A DNA stretch of 64,000 bases from Candidatus Dormiibacterota bacterium (GCA_003139695.1 PLJM01000025.1:124001-188000); one strand, 5' to 3'; positions 28,629-37,558 are shown, counted from the first letter of the stretch. The notes: generated by a model not told the origin, from the sequence alone. A program made the numbers and translations.

Positions 28629-28637
28629 GCTCAAACC

Positions 28638-29738
28638 ATGACGCAAGCCGCCCAGCGCGTCTCATACAAGAGCCTGCTGCACCAGATGACGCAGACGACT
28701 CCCACCTGCCTTTGGAATGACTCGGCGTCGATCGACGAGCTGACGCGTTCCATCGACGACGGCGCGGTCGGAGCCACCTGCAACCCGGTGATCGCGGTCT
28801 CGGTGTTGAAGAAGGAATTGGCGGCGTGGCGGCCCCGAATCGAGAGCCTGCTTGATGAGCTGCCCACGGCAACGGAAGACCAGATTGGCTGGAAGCTGAT
28901 CGAGGAGCTGTCCGTGCGAGCAGCGCGATTGCTCGAACCGGCATTCAAGCAACACGCGGGGCGCAATGGCCGGCTGTCAATCCAGACCGACCCTCGGTAC
29001 TTCCGAGATGCGGCGGCGATCGTCGAGCAAGCCCTTGCATTCAACCGCCTCGCGCCAAACATGATCGTAAAAATCCCGGTGACGAAGGCGGGAATCGCAG
29101 CGATCGAGGAATCGACATACCGCGGTGTGAGCATCAATGCGACAGTCTCCTTCACGCTCCCTCAGTGCATCGCGGTCGGCGAGGCGGTGGAGCGAGGCCT
29201 GCGACGCCGCGAGGCAGAAGGCCAGGATGTGGCGTCCATGGGGCCTGTCTGCACGATCATGGTGGGCCGGCTGGACGATTGGCTCAAGGTGATTCAGGAG
29301 AGAGATGGCCTTTCGGTCGACCCCGGCTATCTCGAGTGGGCCGGCGTGGCCGTTTTCAAGAAGGCGTACCAGATCTTCCGCGAGCGCGGCTACCGCCTGA
29401 GGCTGCTTTCGGCTGCGTTCCGCAACCACATGCACTGGAGCGAGCTCGTCGGTGCTGACGCTGTCATCTCGCCCCCCTACGCATGGCAGCAGCGCCTCAA
29501 CGCCAGCGGTATCGAGGTGAAGTCTCGGATCGCCGATCCAGTCGATCCGAAGTTGGTCGGCGAGCTCGTCTCCAAGTTTCCTGATTTCCGCCGCGCGTAC
29601 TCGGAGGACGGACTGACCATCGAGGAATTCGACGGCTTCGGGCCGACGCGGCGCACGCTGCGTCAGTTCATCGGGGCTTGCGCAGAGCTCGATGCGCTGG
29701 TGCGCGACGTGATGGTTCCCAACCCCGACCTGGCATAA
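28638..29738 (+). CDS. tal: Transaldolase
   Basis: A 366-residue transaldolase transferring a dihydroxyacetone unit between sugar phosphates in the pentose phosphate pathway. The Schiff-base lysine is Lys145 in NMIVKIPVT; other family features are the early DDGAVGATCNPVI, SINATVSFTLPQC and VISPPYAWQ. The length fits the longer bacterial subfamily rather than the 220-residue FSA type. It may process sugar phosphates from the cyclitol cluster. A TAGGCT -10-like hexamer at 28626-28631 lies six bases before the ATG and overlaps the end of the previous gene. A hairpin terminator candidate follows at 29813. Confidence 0.92.
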   Translation: MTQAAQRVSYKSLLHQMTQTTPTCLWNDSASIDELTRSIDDGAVGATCNPVIAVSVLKKELAAWRPRIESLLDELPTATEDQIGWKLIEELSVRAARLLEPAFKQHAGRNGRLSIQTDPRYFRDAAAIVEQALAFNRLAPNMIVKIPVTKAGIAAIEESTYRGVSINATVSFTLPQCIAVGEAVERGLRRREAEGQDVASMGPVCTIMVGRLDDWLKVIQERDGLSVDPGYLEWAGVAVFKKAYQIFRERGYRLRLLSAAFRNHMHWSELVGADAVISPPYAWQQRLNASGIEVKSRIADPVDPKLVGELVSKFPDFRRAYSEDGLTIEEFDGFGPTRRTLRQFIGACAELDALVRDVMVPNPDLA

Positions 29739-29812
29739 GGCGCCGGCTTCACCCCACGCCGAGCACAACCTCTGCGGATACCTCTGCACGTCCCCTCCGG
29801 CGCTGCGCACCA

Positions 29813-29841
29813 CCTCCCCGGAAAGCGGGGAGGACAATTTT
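29813..29841 (+). terminator. Candidate intrinsic terminator after tal
   Basis: CCTCCCCG (29813-29820) and CGGGGAGG (29826-29833) form a perfect eight-pair stem with loop GAAAG, followed by ACAATTTT. The T-tract is short and offset, so efficiency is uncertain. It separates the transaldolase gene from padR. Confidence 0.6.
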
Positions 29842-29851
29842 CCCACAACGG

Positions 29852-29877
29852 TGTATTCCATGGTAGCTTGTGATACA
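29852..29877 (+). promoter_or_regulatory. padR promoter with inverted repeat
   Basis: TGTAT (29852-29856) and ATACA (29873-29877) form an inverted repeat with a 16-base spacer. The right arm belongs to an extended -10-like TGTGATACA eight bases before the padR GTG. PadR proteins often bind such dyads at their own promoters. No clear -35 is present. Confidence 0.45.
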
Positions 29878-29885
29878 ACGTAGCG

Positions 29886-30227
29886 GTGGCACTGGACACC
29901 CTCGTCACCCAGATGCGTAAAGGGGCGCTTGAATACTGCGTCCTGGCCCTGTTGAAAGACCAGGCGCGCTATGGGTTCGAGATCGTCCAGCGCCTCAGCC
30001 AGATCGACGGGATGCTGACGAGTGAGGGCACCATGTACCCGCTGCTCGGCCGATTGCGCCGGGACGGCCTGGTCCAGAGCGCATGGCAGGAGTCTTCCGC
30101 GGGTCCACCCCGTCGCTATTACAAGCTCACGACCGGAGGTCAACGAGCCCTGCGCGGGTTCAAGGACGAGTGGACGACCTTCCGGGCCGCCGTCGACATG
30201 ATTCTCGAAACAGGAGGCGCAAAATGA
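29886..30227 (+). CDS. PadR-family transcriptional regulator
   Basis: A 113-residue winged-helix regulator of the PadR family: QMRKGALEYCVLALLKD, ARYGFEIVQRL, SEGTMYPLLGRLRRDGLV and RRYYKLTTGGQRAL. It is a short (PadR-s2) form with a brief C-terminal dimerisation helix. GTG 29886 is the start; no Shine-Dalgarno is visible, fitting a leaderless message. Its stop overlaps the next ATG (ATGA), the usual PadR-HAAS protein pairing, so it probably regulates itself and the membrane partner. Effector unknown. Confidence 0.92.
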   Translation: MALDTLVTQMRKGALEYCVLALLKDQARYGFEIVQRLSQIDGMLTSEGTMYPLLGRLRRDGLVQSAWQESSAGPPRRYYKLTTGGQRALRGFKDEWTTFRAAVDMILETGGAK

Positions 30228-30916
30228 CCGCTCCACGAGCCGACGAAATCGTTGCTGGATACCTCGCGCGTTTGGCGGCGGCGCTGGCGCCGGTTCCGGC
30301 GGCCAGGCGCCTGGAGCTGCTGGACGAACTTCGGGAGCACATCGCCGAAGCGCGCCAAGCTCTTTCAGTAGAGACCGATGCCGATGTGCTGAACATCCTT
30401 GACCGGCTCGGCGATCCGGCTGACGTCGTCGCCGCAGAGATCGGCCGCGCAGAGATCGGCGGCGCAGAGGCGCCCGTGCCGGCGCGACGAACGTCGCGCG
30501 GCCTCGAGATCGCGGCCATCGTCCTGCTGCTGCTGTTCTGGCCGGTCGGAGTGGTCTTGCTCTGGATGTCGGATACATGGACCACGCGTGACAAATGGAT
30601 CGGCACCCTGGTGCCGCCTGGCGGCTACCTGGGCATCCTGGTCCTGGGGCCCCTGCTGGCGGCGGGAACCTTGACGACAGCCTGCGAGACGGTGACTGAC
30701 GACGTTGGGCACGTGATCTCGTCTACGTGCCCATCGGCCGGCGCGCAGACCGGGATCGACGTGGTCTTCGGGTTGGTCCTGATCATGTATCTCATCGGCC
30801 CCATTCTCGGGGCGGCCTACCTGGCGATCCGGGTGCGCCGCAATCGGATACCAGACAGCTCGGCGACGCGCGATGGGGGGACGCCGGCAACGGTAGCCGC
30901 AGGCCAAACCCGATAA
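30224..30916 (+). CDS. HAAS-domain membrane protein, PadR partner
   Basis: A 230-residue protein: residues about 1-75 are a soluble HAAS/DUF1700-like helical domain (ARRLELLDELREHIAEARQ, LDRLGDPADVVAAE), followed by a low-complexity linker with two EIGxAE repeats and three hydrophobic segments. Such proteins are regularly coupled to PadR regulators and are thought to relay membrane or envelope state. ATG 30224 overlaps the padR stop and has an AGGAGG ribosome site; reading frames further upstream run antiparallel to padR codons. The molecular function is unknown. Confidence 0.8.
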   Translation: MTAPRADEIVAGYLARLAAALAPVPAARRLELLDELREHIAEARQALSVETDADVLNILDRLGDPADVVAAEIGRAEIGGAEAPVPARRTSRGLEIAAIVLLLLFWPVGVVLLWMSDTWTTRDKWIGTLVPPGGYLGILVLGPLLAAGTLTTACETVTDDVGHVISSTCPSAGAQTGIDVVFGLVLIMYLIGPILGAAYLAIRVRRNRIPDSSATRDGGTPATVAAGQTR

Positions 30917-30926
30917 GCAACGTCGG

Positions 30927-30959
30927 TTGACAATCGCCACCTAAGCAACTAAAGTTGCT
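30927..30959 (+). promoter_or_regulatory. Promoter with palindromic operator for HTH/Clp-N operon
   Basis: TTGACA (30927-30932), 17 bases, TAAAGT (30950-30955). A seven-pair palindrome AGCAACT-AA-AGTTGCT (30944-30959) covers the -10 box, so a bound regulator would block transcription. The -10 ends seven bases before ATG 30963, implying a leaderless mRNA. The small HTH protein is the obvious candidate regulator. Confidence 0.8.
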
Positions 30960-30962
30960 GGG

Positions 30963-31199
30963 ATGTCGCCAGTCGATCCCTCCCCCCTCGGTGGCCCAGC
31001 CGACAGCCTCGCGACTTCATCGGCCCTAAGGGCGATGGCTGACCGCCTGGAGGACGCGGGGGTCGAGCGCGCGATGCGCGATGGCTGGTCGTGGTCCCAG
31101 GTCGCGGAGGCTCTCGGGGTCACCCGCCAGGCCGTCCACAAGAAGCACCTCATGCGGCTCCTGGCCGCGCGAATCGATCTGCGGCGGCGCGATGTTTAG
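30963..31199 (+). CDS. Small helix-turn-helix protein
   Basis: A 78-residue protein whose C-terminal half is a helix-turn-helix: WSWSQVAEALGVTRQAVHKKH, with a basic tail LLAARIDLRRRDV. The N-terminal half is Pro/Ser-rich then helical (LRAMADRLEDAGVERAM). It has no effector domain. Genes of this type are often paired with a Clp-N protein; here the two overlap by eight bases. It probably binds the palindrome on its own promoter at 30944-30959. The upstream promoter places the mRNA start at or next to the ATG. Confidence 0.8.
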   Translation: MSPVDPSPLGGPADSLATSSALRAMADRLEDAGVERAMRDGWSWSQVAEALGVTRQAVHKKHLMRLLAARIDLRRRDV

Positions 31200-31719
31200 G
31201 TTTCTCGCAGTCGAGCGGCTGGCGCCCTTATTCGTTCCGCGGGAGACCGCGATGGTGGTCGTCCGCCAATTTGCGATCGAGGCCAAGCAGGACGCAGCGA
31301 AGTTCATCGAGGCCGAGCACATGCTCCTGACGCTGGCGGCAAACGAGGAAAGTGACGCTTGCACGTTGCTCAATGAGTCGGGCCTGACCTACCGGCAGAT
31401 CGTCTGTGCCCTGCGTGACGAGCGCCGGCGCAGCCTGGGGTTTGCCGGCGTGGAACCGCTCGACGAAAAGCAAACGGAGGCCACAGAGCTGGAGCGGTCG
31501 CTGACGTTGGGGACGTCGGCGAAAGTGGCCCTCAAACGCGCCATGGTCGCCTCGCGTGACGGCCGTCCTCACCGGCCGCGAATTCAGGGCACCGATCTCC
31601 TGATCGGCATCCTGCAGGCCGAATTGGGTACAGTGCCTCGCACCCTTGCCATCGCCGGAGTCGATCGTGCCGTGCTGATCGCCAGAGCGAGGAAACCAAT
31701 GAGAGAAACCAGATGCTGA
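31192..31719 (+). CDS. Clp N-terminal (Clp-R) domain protein
   Basis: A 175-residue protein with one Clp-R double repeat and no AAA+ ATPase: first repeat VVVRQFAIEAKQDAAKFIEA with EHMLLTLAANEESDA, second repeat SAKVALKRAMVASRDGRP with GTDLLIGILQAE. In ClpA/ClpC this domain recruits substrates and adaptors; stand-alone forms are poorly known and may act as adaptors or ligand sensors for the linked HTH protein. ATG 31192 overlaps the HTH gene by eight bases, and its end overlaps the ABC exporter start (ATGCTGA), so all are co-translated. Confidence 0.85.
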   Translation: MFRFLAVERLAPLFVPRETAMVVVRQFAIEAKQDAAKFIEAEHMLLTLAANEESDACTLLNESGLTYRQIVCALRDERRRSLGFAGVEPLDEKQTEATELERSLTLGTSAKVALKRAMVASRDGRPHRPRIQGTDLLIGILQAELGTVPRTLAIAGVDRAVLIARARKPMRETRC

Positions 31720-33446
31720 TCCGACTCCTCCGCACCTATTTACGACCCTATGTTCGCGAGGTCGTGATCGTTGTGGTGCTCGTATCGATCCAGTCAGTGG
31801 CCAATCTATACCTGCCAAACCTGAACGCCGACATCATCAACAACGGGGTGGCGAAGGGCGACGTGCCTTACATTTGGCGGACCGGCGCCGTGATGCTGGG
31901 GGTCGCAGTGGGCATGGGGATCATCTCAGTGATCGCTGTGTACTGGGCCTCGATCGCGTCAATGGGTGTGGGCCGCGACCTGCGCGGCGCTGTCTTTGGG
32001 AAGGTGCAGACATTCTCCACGCGGGAGCTGAACCAACTCGGCACCTCGTCGCTGATCACGCGCAACACCAACGACGTTCAACAAATCCAGCTCTTCCTGC
32101 AGATCGCCCTAACGCTGCTGGTCGCCGCTCCAATCATGGCGGTGGGTGGCGTGATCATGGCTCTGCGGGTGGACGTTCAGCTGTCGGGCCTGCTCTTGGT
32201 GATCCTGCCGATCATGGCCGGGATCGTCGCGTTCATGCTTTTGAAAGGCGTCCCTCTCTTCCGCGCCATGCAGAGCAAGATCGACCGCATCAACCGGGTC
32301 CTGCGAGAGCAGATCATGGGCGTCCGAGTGATCCGCGCCTTCAACCGCACGGATTACGAACAGACCCGTTTCGAGGACGCCAACGCTGACCTCACATCCA
32401 CCGCGCTCCGAGTCAACCGCATCTTCGTGGTTGCGTTCCCCGCCTTGATGGCCGTGATGAACCTCACCAGCGTCGCCGTGCTCTGGTTCGGCGGCCACCT
32501 GGTCGACAACGGGTCGATGTCGATCGGCAATTTGACCGCTTTCATGATGTACATAATCCAGATCCTGTTCTCGGTGATGATGGCCGTCGCCATGGTCATC
32601 CTCGTGCCTCGTGCAGAGGCCAGCGCAGGACGCATTCAAGAGGTGTTCACGACGGTGCCGTCGATCGCCGATCCTCCCAAGCCGGCTGAACCCGCGACCT
32701 CCACCGGTCTTGTCGAGTTCAAGGCGGTCACGTTCGGTTACCCAGGTGGCGAGCACCCGGTGCTGGAGGACTTGAATTTCGAGTTGCGGGCCGGCCAAAC
32801 CACGGCGATCATTGGCGGCACTGGCTCGGGGAAGACGACGCTCCTCGACCTGATCCCGCGATTCTTCGACGTCAGCGCGGGCACCCTGCTCGTCGACGGT
32901 GTGGACGTGCGCCAGCAATCGCTGGAGCGGCTGTGGAGCGTTATCGGCCTGGTACCGCAGCGCGCATACCTGTTCAGCGGCACAATCGCCGACAACCTGA
33001 GGTTCGGCAATGAGCAAGCCACCGACGAAGAGCTCTGGCACGCGCTTGAGGTGGCTCAGGCCCGCGAGTTCGTGGTCGCGCTGCCGGACGGCTTGGCCGC
33101 GCCTGTCGATCAGGGCGGGACCAACTTGTCCGGTGGACAGCGTCAGCGCCTCGCCATCGCCCGGGCGCTCGTCAAGCGGCCAGCCATCTACCTCTTCGAT
33201 GACTGCTTCTCCGCCCTCGACGCAGGCACCGACGCCCGACTGCGCGCTGCACTCCGCCCGGAGACCAAAGAGGCGACGGTGGTGATCGTGGCTCAGCGCG
33301 TCAGCACGATCATGCATGCGGACCGAATCATCGTTCTCGACGACGGCCGCGTTGTGGGCATCGGAAACCACAAGGAGCTTATGGCATCGTGCGAGCCCTA
33401 CCGCGAGATTGTCGATTCGCAACTCGGCGCGGAGGCGGTCGCATGA
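31713..33446 (+). CDS. ABC exporter half-transporter, degenerate ATPase site
   Basis: A 577-residue type IV ABC exporter half: six membrane segments (about 15-300), then an ATPase domain with Walker A IGGTGSGKTTLL, signature LSGGQRQRLAIARAL and Walker B IYLFDDCFSALD. The catalytic Glu after Walker B is Asp, typical of the subunit contributing the degenerate site in heterodimeric exporters such as BmrC/EfrA. It pairs with the next gene, which overlaps it by four bases. Substrates of such pairs are drugs, lipids or peptides; here unknown. It overlaps the Clp-N gene, so that HTH/Clp-N pair may control its expression. Confidence 0.92.
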   Translation: MLIRLLRTYLRPYVREVVIVVVLVSIQSVANLYLPNLNADIINNGVAKGDVPYIWRTGAVMLGVAVGMGIISVIAVYWASIASMGVGRDLRGAVFGKVQTFSTRELNQLGTSSLITRNTNDVQQIQLFLQIALTLLVAAPIMAVGGVIMALRVDVQLSGLLLVILPIMAGIVAFMLLKGVPLFRAMQSKIDRINRVLREQIMGVRVIRAFNRTDYEQTRFEDANADLTSTALRVNRIFVVAFPALMAVMNLTSVAVLWFGGHLVDNGSMSIGNLTAFMMYIIQILFSVMMAVAMVILVPRAEASAGRIQEVFTTVPSIADPPKPAEPATSTGLVEFKAVTFGYPGGEHPVLEDLNFELRAGQTTAIIGGTGSGKTTLLDLIPRFFDVSAGTLLVDGVDVRQQSLERLWSVIGLVPQRAYLFSGTIADNLRFGNEQATDEELWHALEVAQAREFVVALPDGLAAPVDQGGTNLSGGQRQRLAIARALVKRPAIYLFDDCFSALDAGTDARLRAALRPETKEATVVIVAQRVSTIMHADRIIVLDDGRVVGIGNHKELMASCEPYREIVDSQLGAEAVA

Positions 33447-35485
33447 TCAATCGCGGCGGCGGTCAGCGACCCGGCGGCCCCGGCGGGCGACCCGGGATGG
33501 GCGGCGGCTGGATGGGAATGGGCGGTCCGCCGGCGGGCAAGACGCGAGACCTCGGCAAGACGCTCCGTCAGCTCCTCGGCCGCCTCCGCCCCGAGCTGCC
33601 GCTGATCAGCTTCGTGGTGGTGCTTGGAGCGGCCAGCGTCGCGTTCGCAGTCATCGGTCCAAAGATCATCGGCAACGCGACCAACGTCATCTTCAACGGT
33701 CTCGTCGGCAAATCACTGCCCGCCGGCGTCACCAAGGCGCAGGCCATTGCGGCGCTGCATGCCCGCGGCCAGGATCAGCTGGCTCAGATGCTGTCGGGCA
33801 TGGACGTCACGCCCGGAAAGGGCATCGACTTCACACAGCTTGGCGAGATCCTGATGATTGCCGTCGGCGTATACCTCGCCGCCTCCGTCTTCACCTGGGC
33901 TCAGGGTTACATCATGGCCGGGGTCGCGCAGCGAACTGTTTACGGCATGCGGCGCGACGTCGAGGCCAAGCTAGGTCGCCTGCCGTTGAAGTATTTCGAC
34001 AGTCACTCGCATGGTGACATCCTCAGCCGAGTCACCAACGACGTCGACAATGTGGCCACGACGCTGCAGCAGGGCTTGAGCCAGATCCTCACAGCGCTGC
34101 TAACGATCGTCGGCGTCCTCGGCATGATGTTCTGGATCAGCCCCCTGTTGGCCGTGATCTCCTTGGTGACCGTTCCCCTTTCGGTCGTGGTGGTGGTCAT
34201 CATCGGGCGGAGGTCGCAGAAGGAGTTCGCCGCCCAGTGGAAAATGACCGGCACCCTCAACGGACACGTCGAGGAGACGCACACCGGTCATGTTCTCGTC
34301 CAGGTGTTCGGCCGGCGCCGAAAGGCCCAGGAGGAGTTCGACCGGCAGAACCAACAACTGTACGAGGCGAGCTTCAGAGCCCAATTCCTGTCGGGCGTCA
34401 TCCAGCCGGCGATGCAGTTCCTGGGCAATCTCAATTACGTCGCGATCGCGGTCATCGGCGGGTATCGCGTCGCCTCGGGAACGATGTCCCTGGGTGATGT
34501 CCAGGCGTTCATTCAGTACTCGCGACAGTTCACCATGCCGATCACGCAGCTCGCCAGCCAGATGAACCTCCTCCAGTCTGGCCTCGCCTCCGCAGAGCGC
34601 GTTTTCGAGCTGCTGGCCGAGGAAGAACAATCACCCGACGTGGTCACTGAACAGCTTGGCGAGGCCAGCGGCCAGGTGTCGCTCGAGAAAATGTCGTTCC
34701 GATATGTGGCCGACAAGCCTTTGATCGACGGCTTCAGCCTCGAGGTCAAGCCAGGCCAGACCATCGCGATTGTGGGGCCGACCGGGGCTGGGAAAACCAC
34801 GATCGTCAACCTGCTCATGCGCTTCTACGACATCGATTCAGGCCGCATCTCTCTGGATGGTGTGGATACGCATCACCTGTCCCGCGAGCAGGTGCGCGAG
34901 GCTTTTGGAATGGTGCTGCAGGACACTTGGCTTTTTGCCGGCACCATTCGCGCCAACATCGCGTATGGAAAGGAAGGGGCCACCGACGACGAGATTGTCG
35001 CAGCAGCGCAGGCGGCGCATGTCGATTCGTTTGTCCGTACCCTGCCGCTCGGTTACGACACGGTCCTCGACGAGGAAGCGTCAGATCTGTCGTCAGGCCA
35101 AAGACAGCTGCTCACGATCGCACGAGCGTTCCTTGCCGACCGAAGCATCCTGATCCTGGACGAGGCGACGAGCAACGTCGACACCAGAACCGAGGTGCTC
35201 ATCCAGACCGCCATGGCCCGATTGCGGCAAGGACGCACCAGCTTCGTCATCGCGCACCGGCTGTCCACCATCCGCAAGGCGGATTCGATCGTGGTCATGG
35301 ACAATGGCCGGATCGTCGAGCAGGGCAGCCACGAGGAGCTGCTCGGCCACCATGGCTTCTATTACGAGCTCTACAACAGTCAATTCACCGACGCTTGGGC
35401 CGAGACCGGCGATGGGCGCGCGCCCAGCCCGAACGGAGTGAGCGAGACTCCACCGCCCCTCGTGGAAACCCCTGTACGACGGTGA
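33443..35485 (+). CDS. ABC exporter half-transporter, canonical ATPase site
   Basis: A 680-residue ABC exporter half. The N-terminus is a Gly/Pro/Met-rich tail (about residues 1-35), membrane segments follow, with an extra extracytoplasmic insertion of about 55 residues after segment 1 (GLVGKSLPAGVTKAQAIAAL to GKGIDFTQLGE), then the ATPase domain: IVGPTGAGKTTIV, signature LSSGQRQLLTIARAF, Walker B ILILDEATSNVD with the catalytic Glu, and the switch HRLSTI. It complements the degenerate partner encoded upstream. ATG 33443 overlaps that gene as ATGA. It ends 18 bases before the convergent GH15 gene. Confidence 0.92.
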   Translation: MINRGGGQRPGGPGGRPGMGGGWMGMGGPPAGKTRDLGKTLRQLLGRLRPELPLISFVVVLGAASVAFAVIGPKIIGNATNVIFNGLVGKSLPAGVTKAQAIAALHARGQDQLAQMLSGMDVTPGKGIDFTQLGEILMIAVGVYLAASVFTWAQGYIMAGVAQRTVYGMRRDVEAKLGRLPLKYFDSHSHGDILSRVTNDVDNVATTLQQGLSQILTALLTIVGVLGMMFWISPLLAVISLVTVPLSVVVVVIIGRRSQKEFAAQWKMTGTLNGHVEETHTGHVLVQVFGRRRKAQEEFDRQNQQLYEASFRAQFLSGVIQPAMQFLGNLNYVAIAVIGGYRVASGTMSLGDVQAFIQYSRQFTMPITQLASQMNLLQSGLASAERVFELLAEEEQSPDVVTEQLGEASGQVSLEKMSFRYVADKPLIDGFSLEVKPGQTIAIVGPTGAGKTTIVNLLMRFYDIDSGRISLDGVDTHHLSREQVREAFGMVLQDTWLFAGTIRANIAYGKEGATDDEIVAAAQAAHVDSFVRTLPLGYDTVLDEEASDLSSGQRQLLTIARAFLADRSILILDEATSNVDTRTEVLIQTAMARLRQGRTSFVIAHRLSTIRKADSIVVMDNGRIVEQGSHEELLGHHGFYYELYNSQFTDAWAETGDGRAPSPNGVSETPPPLVETPVRR

Positions 35486-35503
35486 CCGGGTAGCGCTCCT
35501 GCC

Positions 35504-37558
35504 TTAGGTCGACGTTGTGTCTGTCGCTACGAACTCGTTGGTGGTTCCGCTCTCTGCGTTGATCACGTGCATCACCGCGTTGATCAGGGCCAGGTGTGAG
35601 AACGCTTGTGGGAAGTTGCCCAGGTGCCGGCCGCTTCGCGGGTCGATCTCTTCTGCGTAGAGCTGCAGGGGGCTCGCGTAGGAAAGCATCTTTTCGCACA
35701 GCTGCCTCGCCTTGACCACCTCGCCGATCTCGGCGAGGGCCGAGACCAGCCAGAACGAGCAGATCGTGAAGGTGCCTTCCTCGCCCTTGAGGCCATCGTC
35801 AGTCTCCTGAGTTCGGTAGCGCAGGACCATACCGTCCTCTGTGAGCTCCTCGCGGATCGCAAGTACTGTCGCCCGCACTCGCGGATCGTCAGGCGGCAGG
35901 AACCTGACGAGCGGGATGAGCAGAACTGACGCATCGAGCGCGGTCGACCCATAGTGCTGGACAAAAACGCCGCGGGAGTCGACCCCGTTCGTGCAGATGT
36001 CCGACTTGATCTCATCGGCCACCTTCTGCCAGCTGACCGCCAGGTCGCGGTCGCCATGGAGCTCCGCGAGGCGCGCGCCCCTGTCGCATGCCACCCAGCA
36101 CATCAGCTTGGATGAGGTGAAATGCTGCGGCTCCCCTCGGATCTCCCAGATCCCACGGTCCGGCTCCTTCCAGTTCTCGATCGCGCACTCCACAGCGTGC
36201 TTGAGGATCGGCCACACGACCTCGGGCAGGTAGTCGCGCGATTTCGTGTGCAGGTAGACGGAGTCGAGCACGGCGCCCCATACGTCGTGCTGCTTCTGGT
36301 TGTACGCGCCGTTGCCGATGCGCACGGGCCGCGAGCCTTCGTACCCGCTCAGGTGGTCGAGCGTCTTCTCGCTCAGCTCGTGCTCGCCGCCGATTCCATA
36401 CATGATCTGCAGCTCCCTCTTGCCCGCCGCGACGTCGGCGATGAAGTAGAAGAAGTCGTTGGCCTCGCGCGCGAAGCCAAGCGTGTACAGGCCCCAGAGC
36501 ATGAAGGTGCCGTCCCGGATCCAGGTATACCGATAGTCCCAGTTGCGCTCGCCGCCGATGGTCTCGGGAAGGGAGGTCGTGGGAGCCGCGAGCAATGCGC
36601 CCGTCGGGCTGTAGGTCAGACCCTTGAGCGTCAGGGCGCTGCGCTGAAGGAAGCTCTGCCACGGGTGCTCGGGAAACTCGCCGTGGTTGATCCACTCGCG
36701 CCAGAAATCGGCGGTGCGCTCGACGCGCTCGAATGCCTCGTCGACATTCGCCGGAGGTGGGTGCTCTGCCCAGAGCTCTTTCGAGGCCGAGTACTGGGAC
36801 CGCGGCCAGCAGAGGGCCACATAAGCCTTCTCGCCCTGCCTGAGCGTCTTCGTGGCGTGCGCGCCTGGGCCTTCGAAGCCGACGTTGAGGTCGGTGACCA
36901 GCCGCAGCGGCACGTCGCCCTGGCCGCCGGACGCGATCGCCTCTTCGTAGCCAGGACCTGAATACTCCCAATGGGCGGCAGTCTTGCCGTAGTCGAACAC
37001 CGGGCTGCAATCGAGGCTCAGCTCAACGCTCCCGACCACACACTTCGCCGTGCGGAGAAGGATGTGCTCGGCCTCATAGTCGGTCGGGGGCCGGCGGTGA
37101 GTGCCCGAGCGCCGCTGGCTGTGGTACCAGGGGCCGATGCATAGAGCGTCGCGCACGATCATCCAGCCGGTTCGCGTCCTCCAGGTGGTCTCGAGGACCA
37201 GGGTGCCGGGTAGGTAGCGGCGGCCGGCGGGGACGGCGACGCCGCTCGGCCCGAAGCGGAAGCTGCCGGCTGCCCGGTCGAGGATCGCGGCGAACACGCT
37301 GGGGCTGTCGGGACGAGGGAGGCACATCCACTCCACCCGGCCGCTGGGCGCGATCAGGCAATTGACCTCGCAGTCGGACAGGAAGGCGTAGTCGGCGATC
37401 GGAGGGAAGGCGCTCTGCGTCGGCGAGGCGGTGACAGGGTTCGCGACGGGGCGGGGCGCCTGCCCGTTTCCGTTAACCGATTTGGTCTGGTGACCTAGAT
37501 CCTCGACCCGAGCCTTCTTAGCCGTACTACACGCTCCCCAGCGAACTCCAGAGGGCAA
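35504..37558 (-). CDS. GH15 family glycoside hydrolase (trehalase/glucoamylase)
   Basis: A 684-residue GH15 enzyme. An N-terminal beta domain (ADYAFLSDCEVNCLIAPSG, VEWMCLPRPDSPSVFA) precedes the alpha/alpha barrel: IGGERNWDYRYTWIRDGTFM, catalytic-acid region RGIWEIRGEPQHFTSSK and second glutamate in KGEEGTFTICSFWLVSAL. This arrangement matches mycobacterial-type GH15 trehalases as well as glucoamylases; with a TreS/GlgE operon in the window, trehalase is attractive but not proven. No signal peptide, so cytosolic. The only start I find is TTG 37558; the first 45 residues are low-complexity and may be shorter in reality. Confidence 0.85.
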   Translation of the reverse strand: MPSGVRWGACSTAKKARVEDLGHQTKSVNGNGQAPRPVANPVTASPTQSAFPPIADYAFLSDCEVNCLIAPSGRVEWMCLPRPDSPSVFAAILDRAAGSFRFGPSGVAVPAGRRYLPGTLVLETTWRTRTGWMIVRDALCIGPWYHSQRRSGTHRRPPTDYEAEHILLRTAKCVVGSVELSLDCSPVFDYGKTAAHWEYSGPGYEEAIASGGQGDVPLRLVTDLNVGFEGPGAHATKTLRQGEKAYVALCWPRSQYSASKELWAEHPPPANVDEAFERVERTADFWREWINHGEFPEHPWQSFLQRSALTLKGLTYSPTGALLAAPTTSLPETIGGERNWDYRYTWIRDGTFMLWGLYTLGFAREANDFFYFIADVAAGKRELQIMYGIGGEHELSEKTLDHLSGYEGSRPVRIGNGAYNQKQHDVWGAVLDSVYLHTKSRDYLPEVVWPILKHAVECAIENWKEPDRGIWEIRGEPQHFTSSKLMCWVACDRGARLAELHGDRDLAVSWQKVADEIKSDICTNGVDSRGVFVQHYGSTALDASVLLIPLVRFLPPDDPRVRATVLAIREELTEDGMVLRYRTQETDDGLKGEEGTFTICSFWLVSALAEIGEVVKARQLCEKMLSYASPLQLYAEEIDPRSGRHLGNFPQAFSHLALINAVMHVINAESGTTNEFVATDTTST

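Noticed and set aside
28977..30578. Long minus-strand open frame across tal, padR and the HAAS gene
   Set aside because: It crosses three convincing plus-strand genes and a terminator; composition is typical of a shadow frame.
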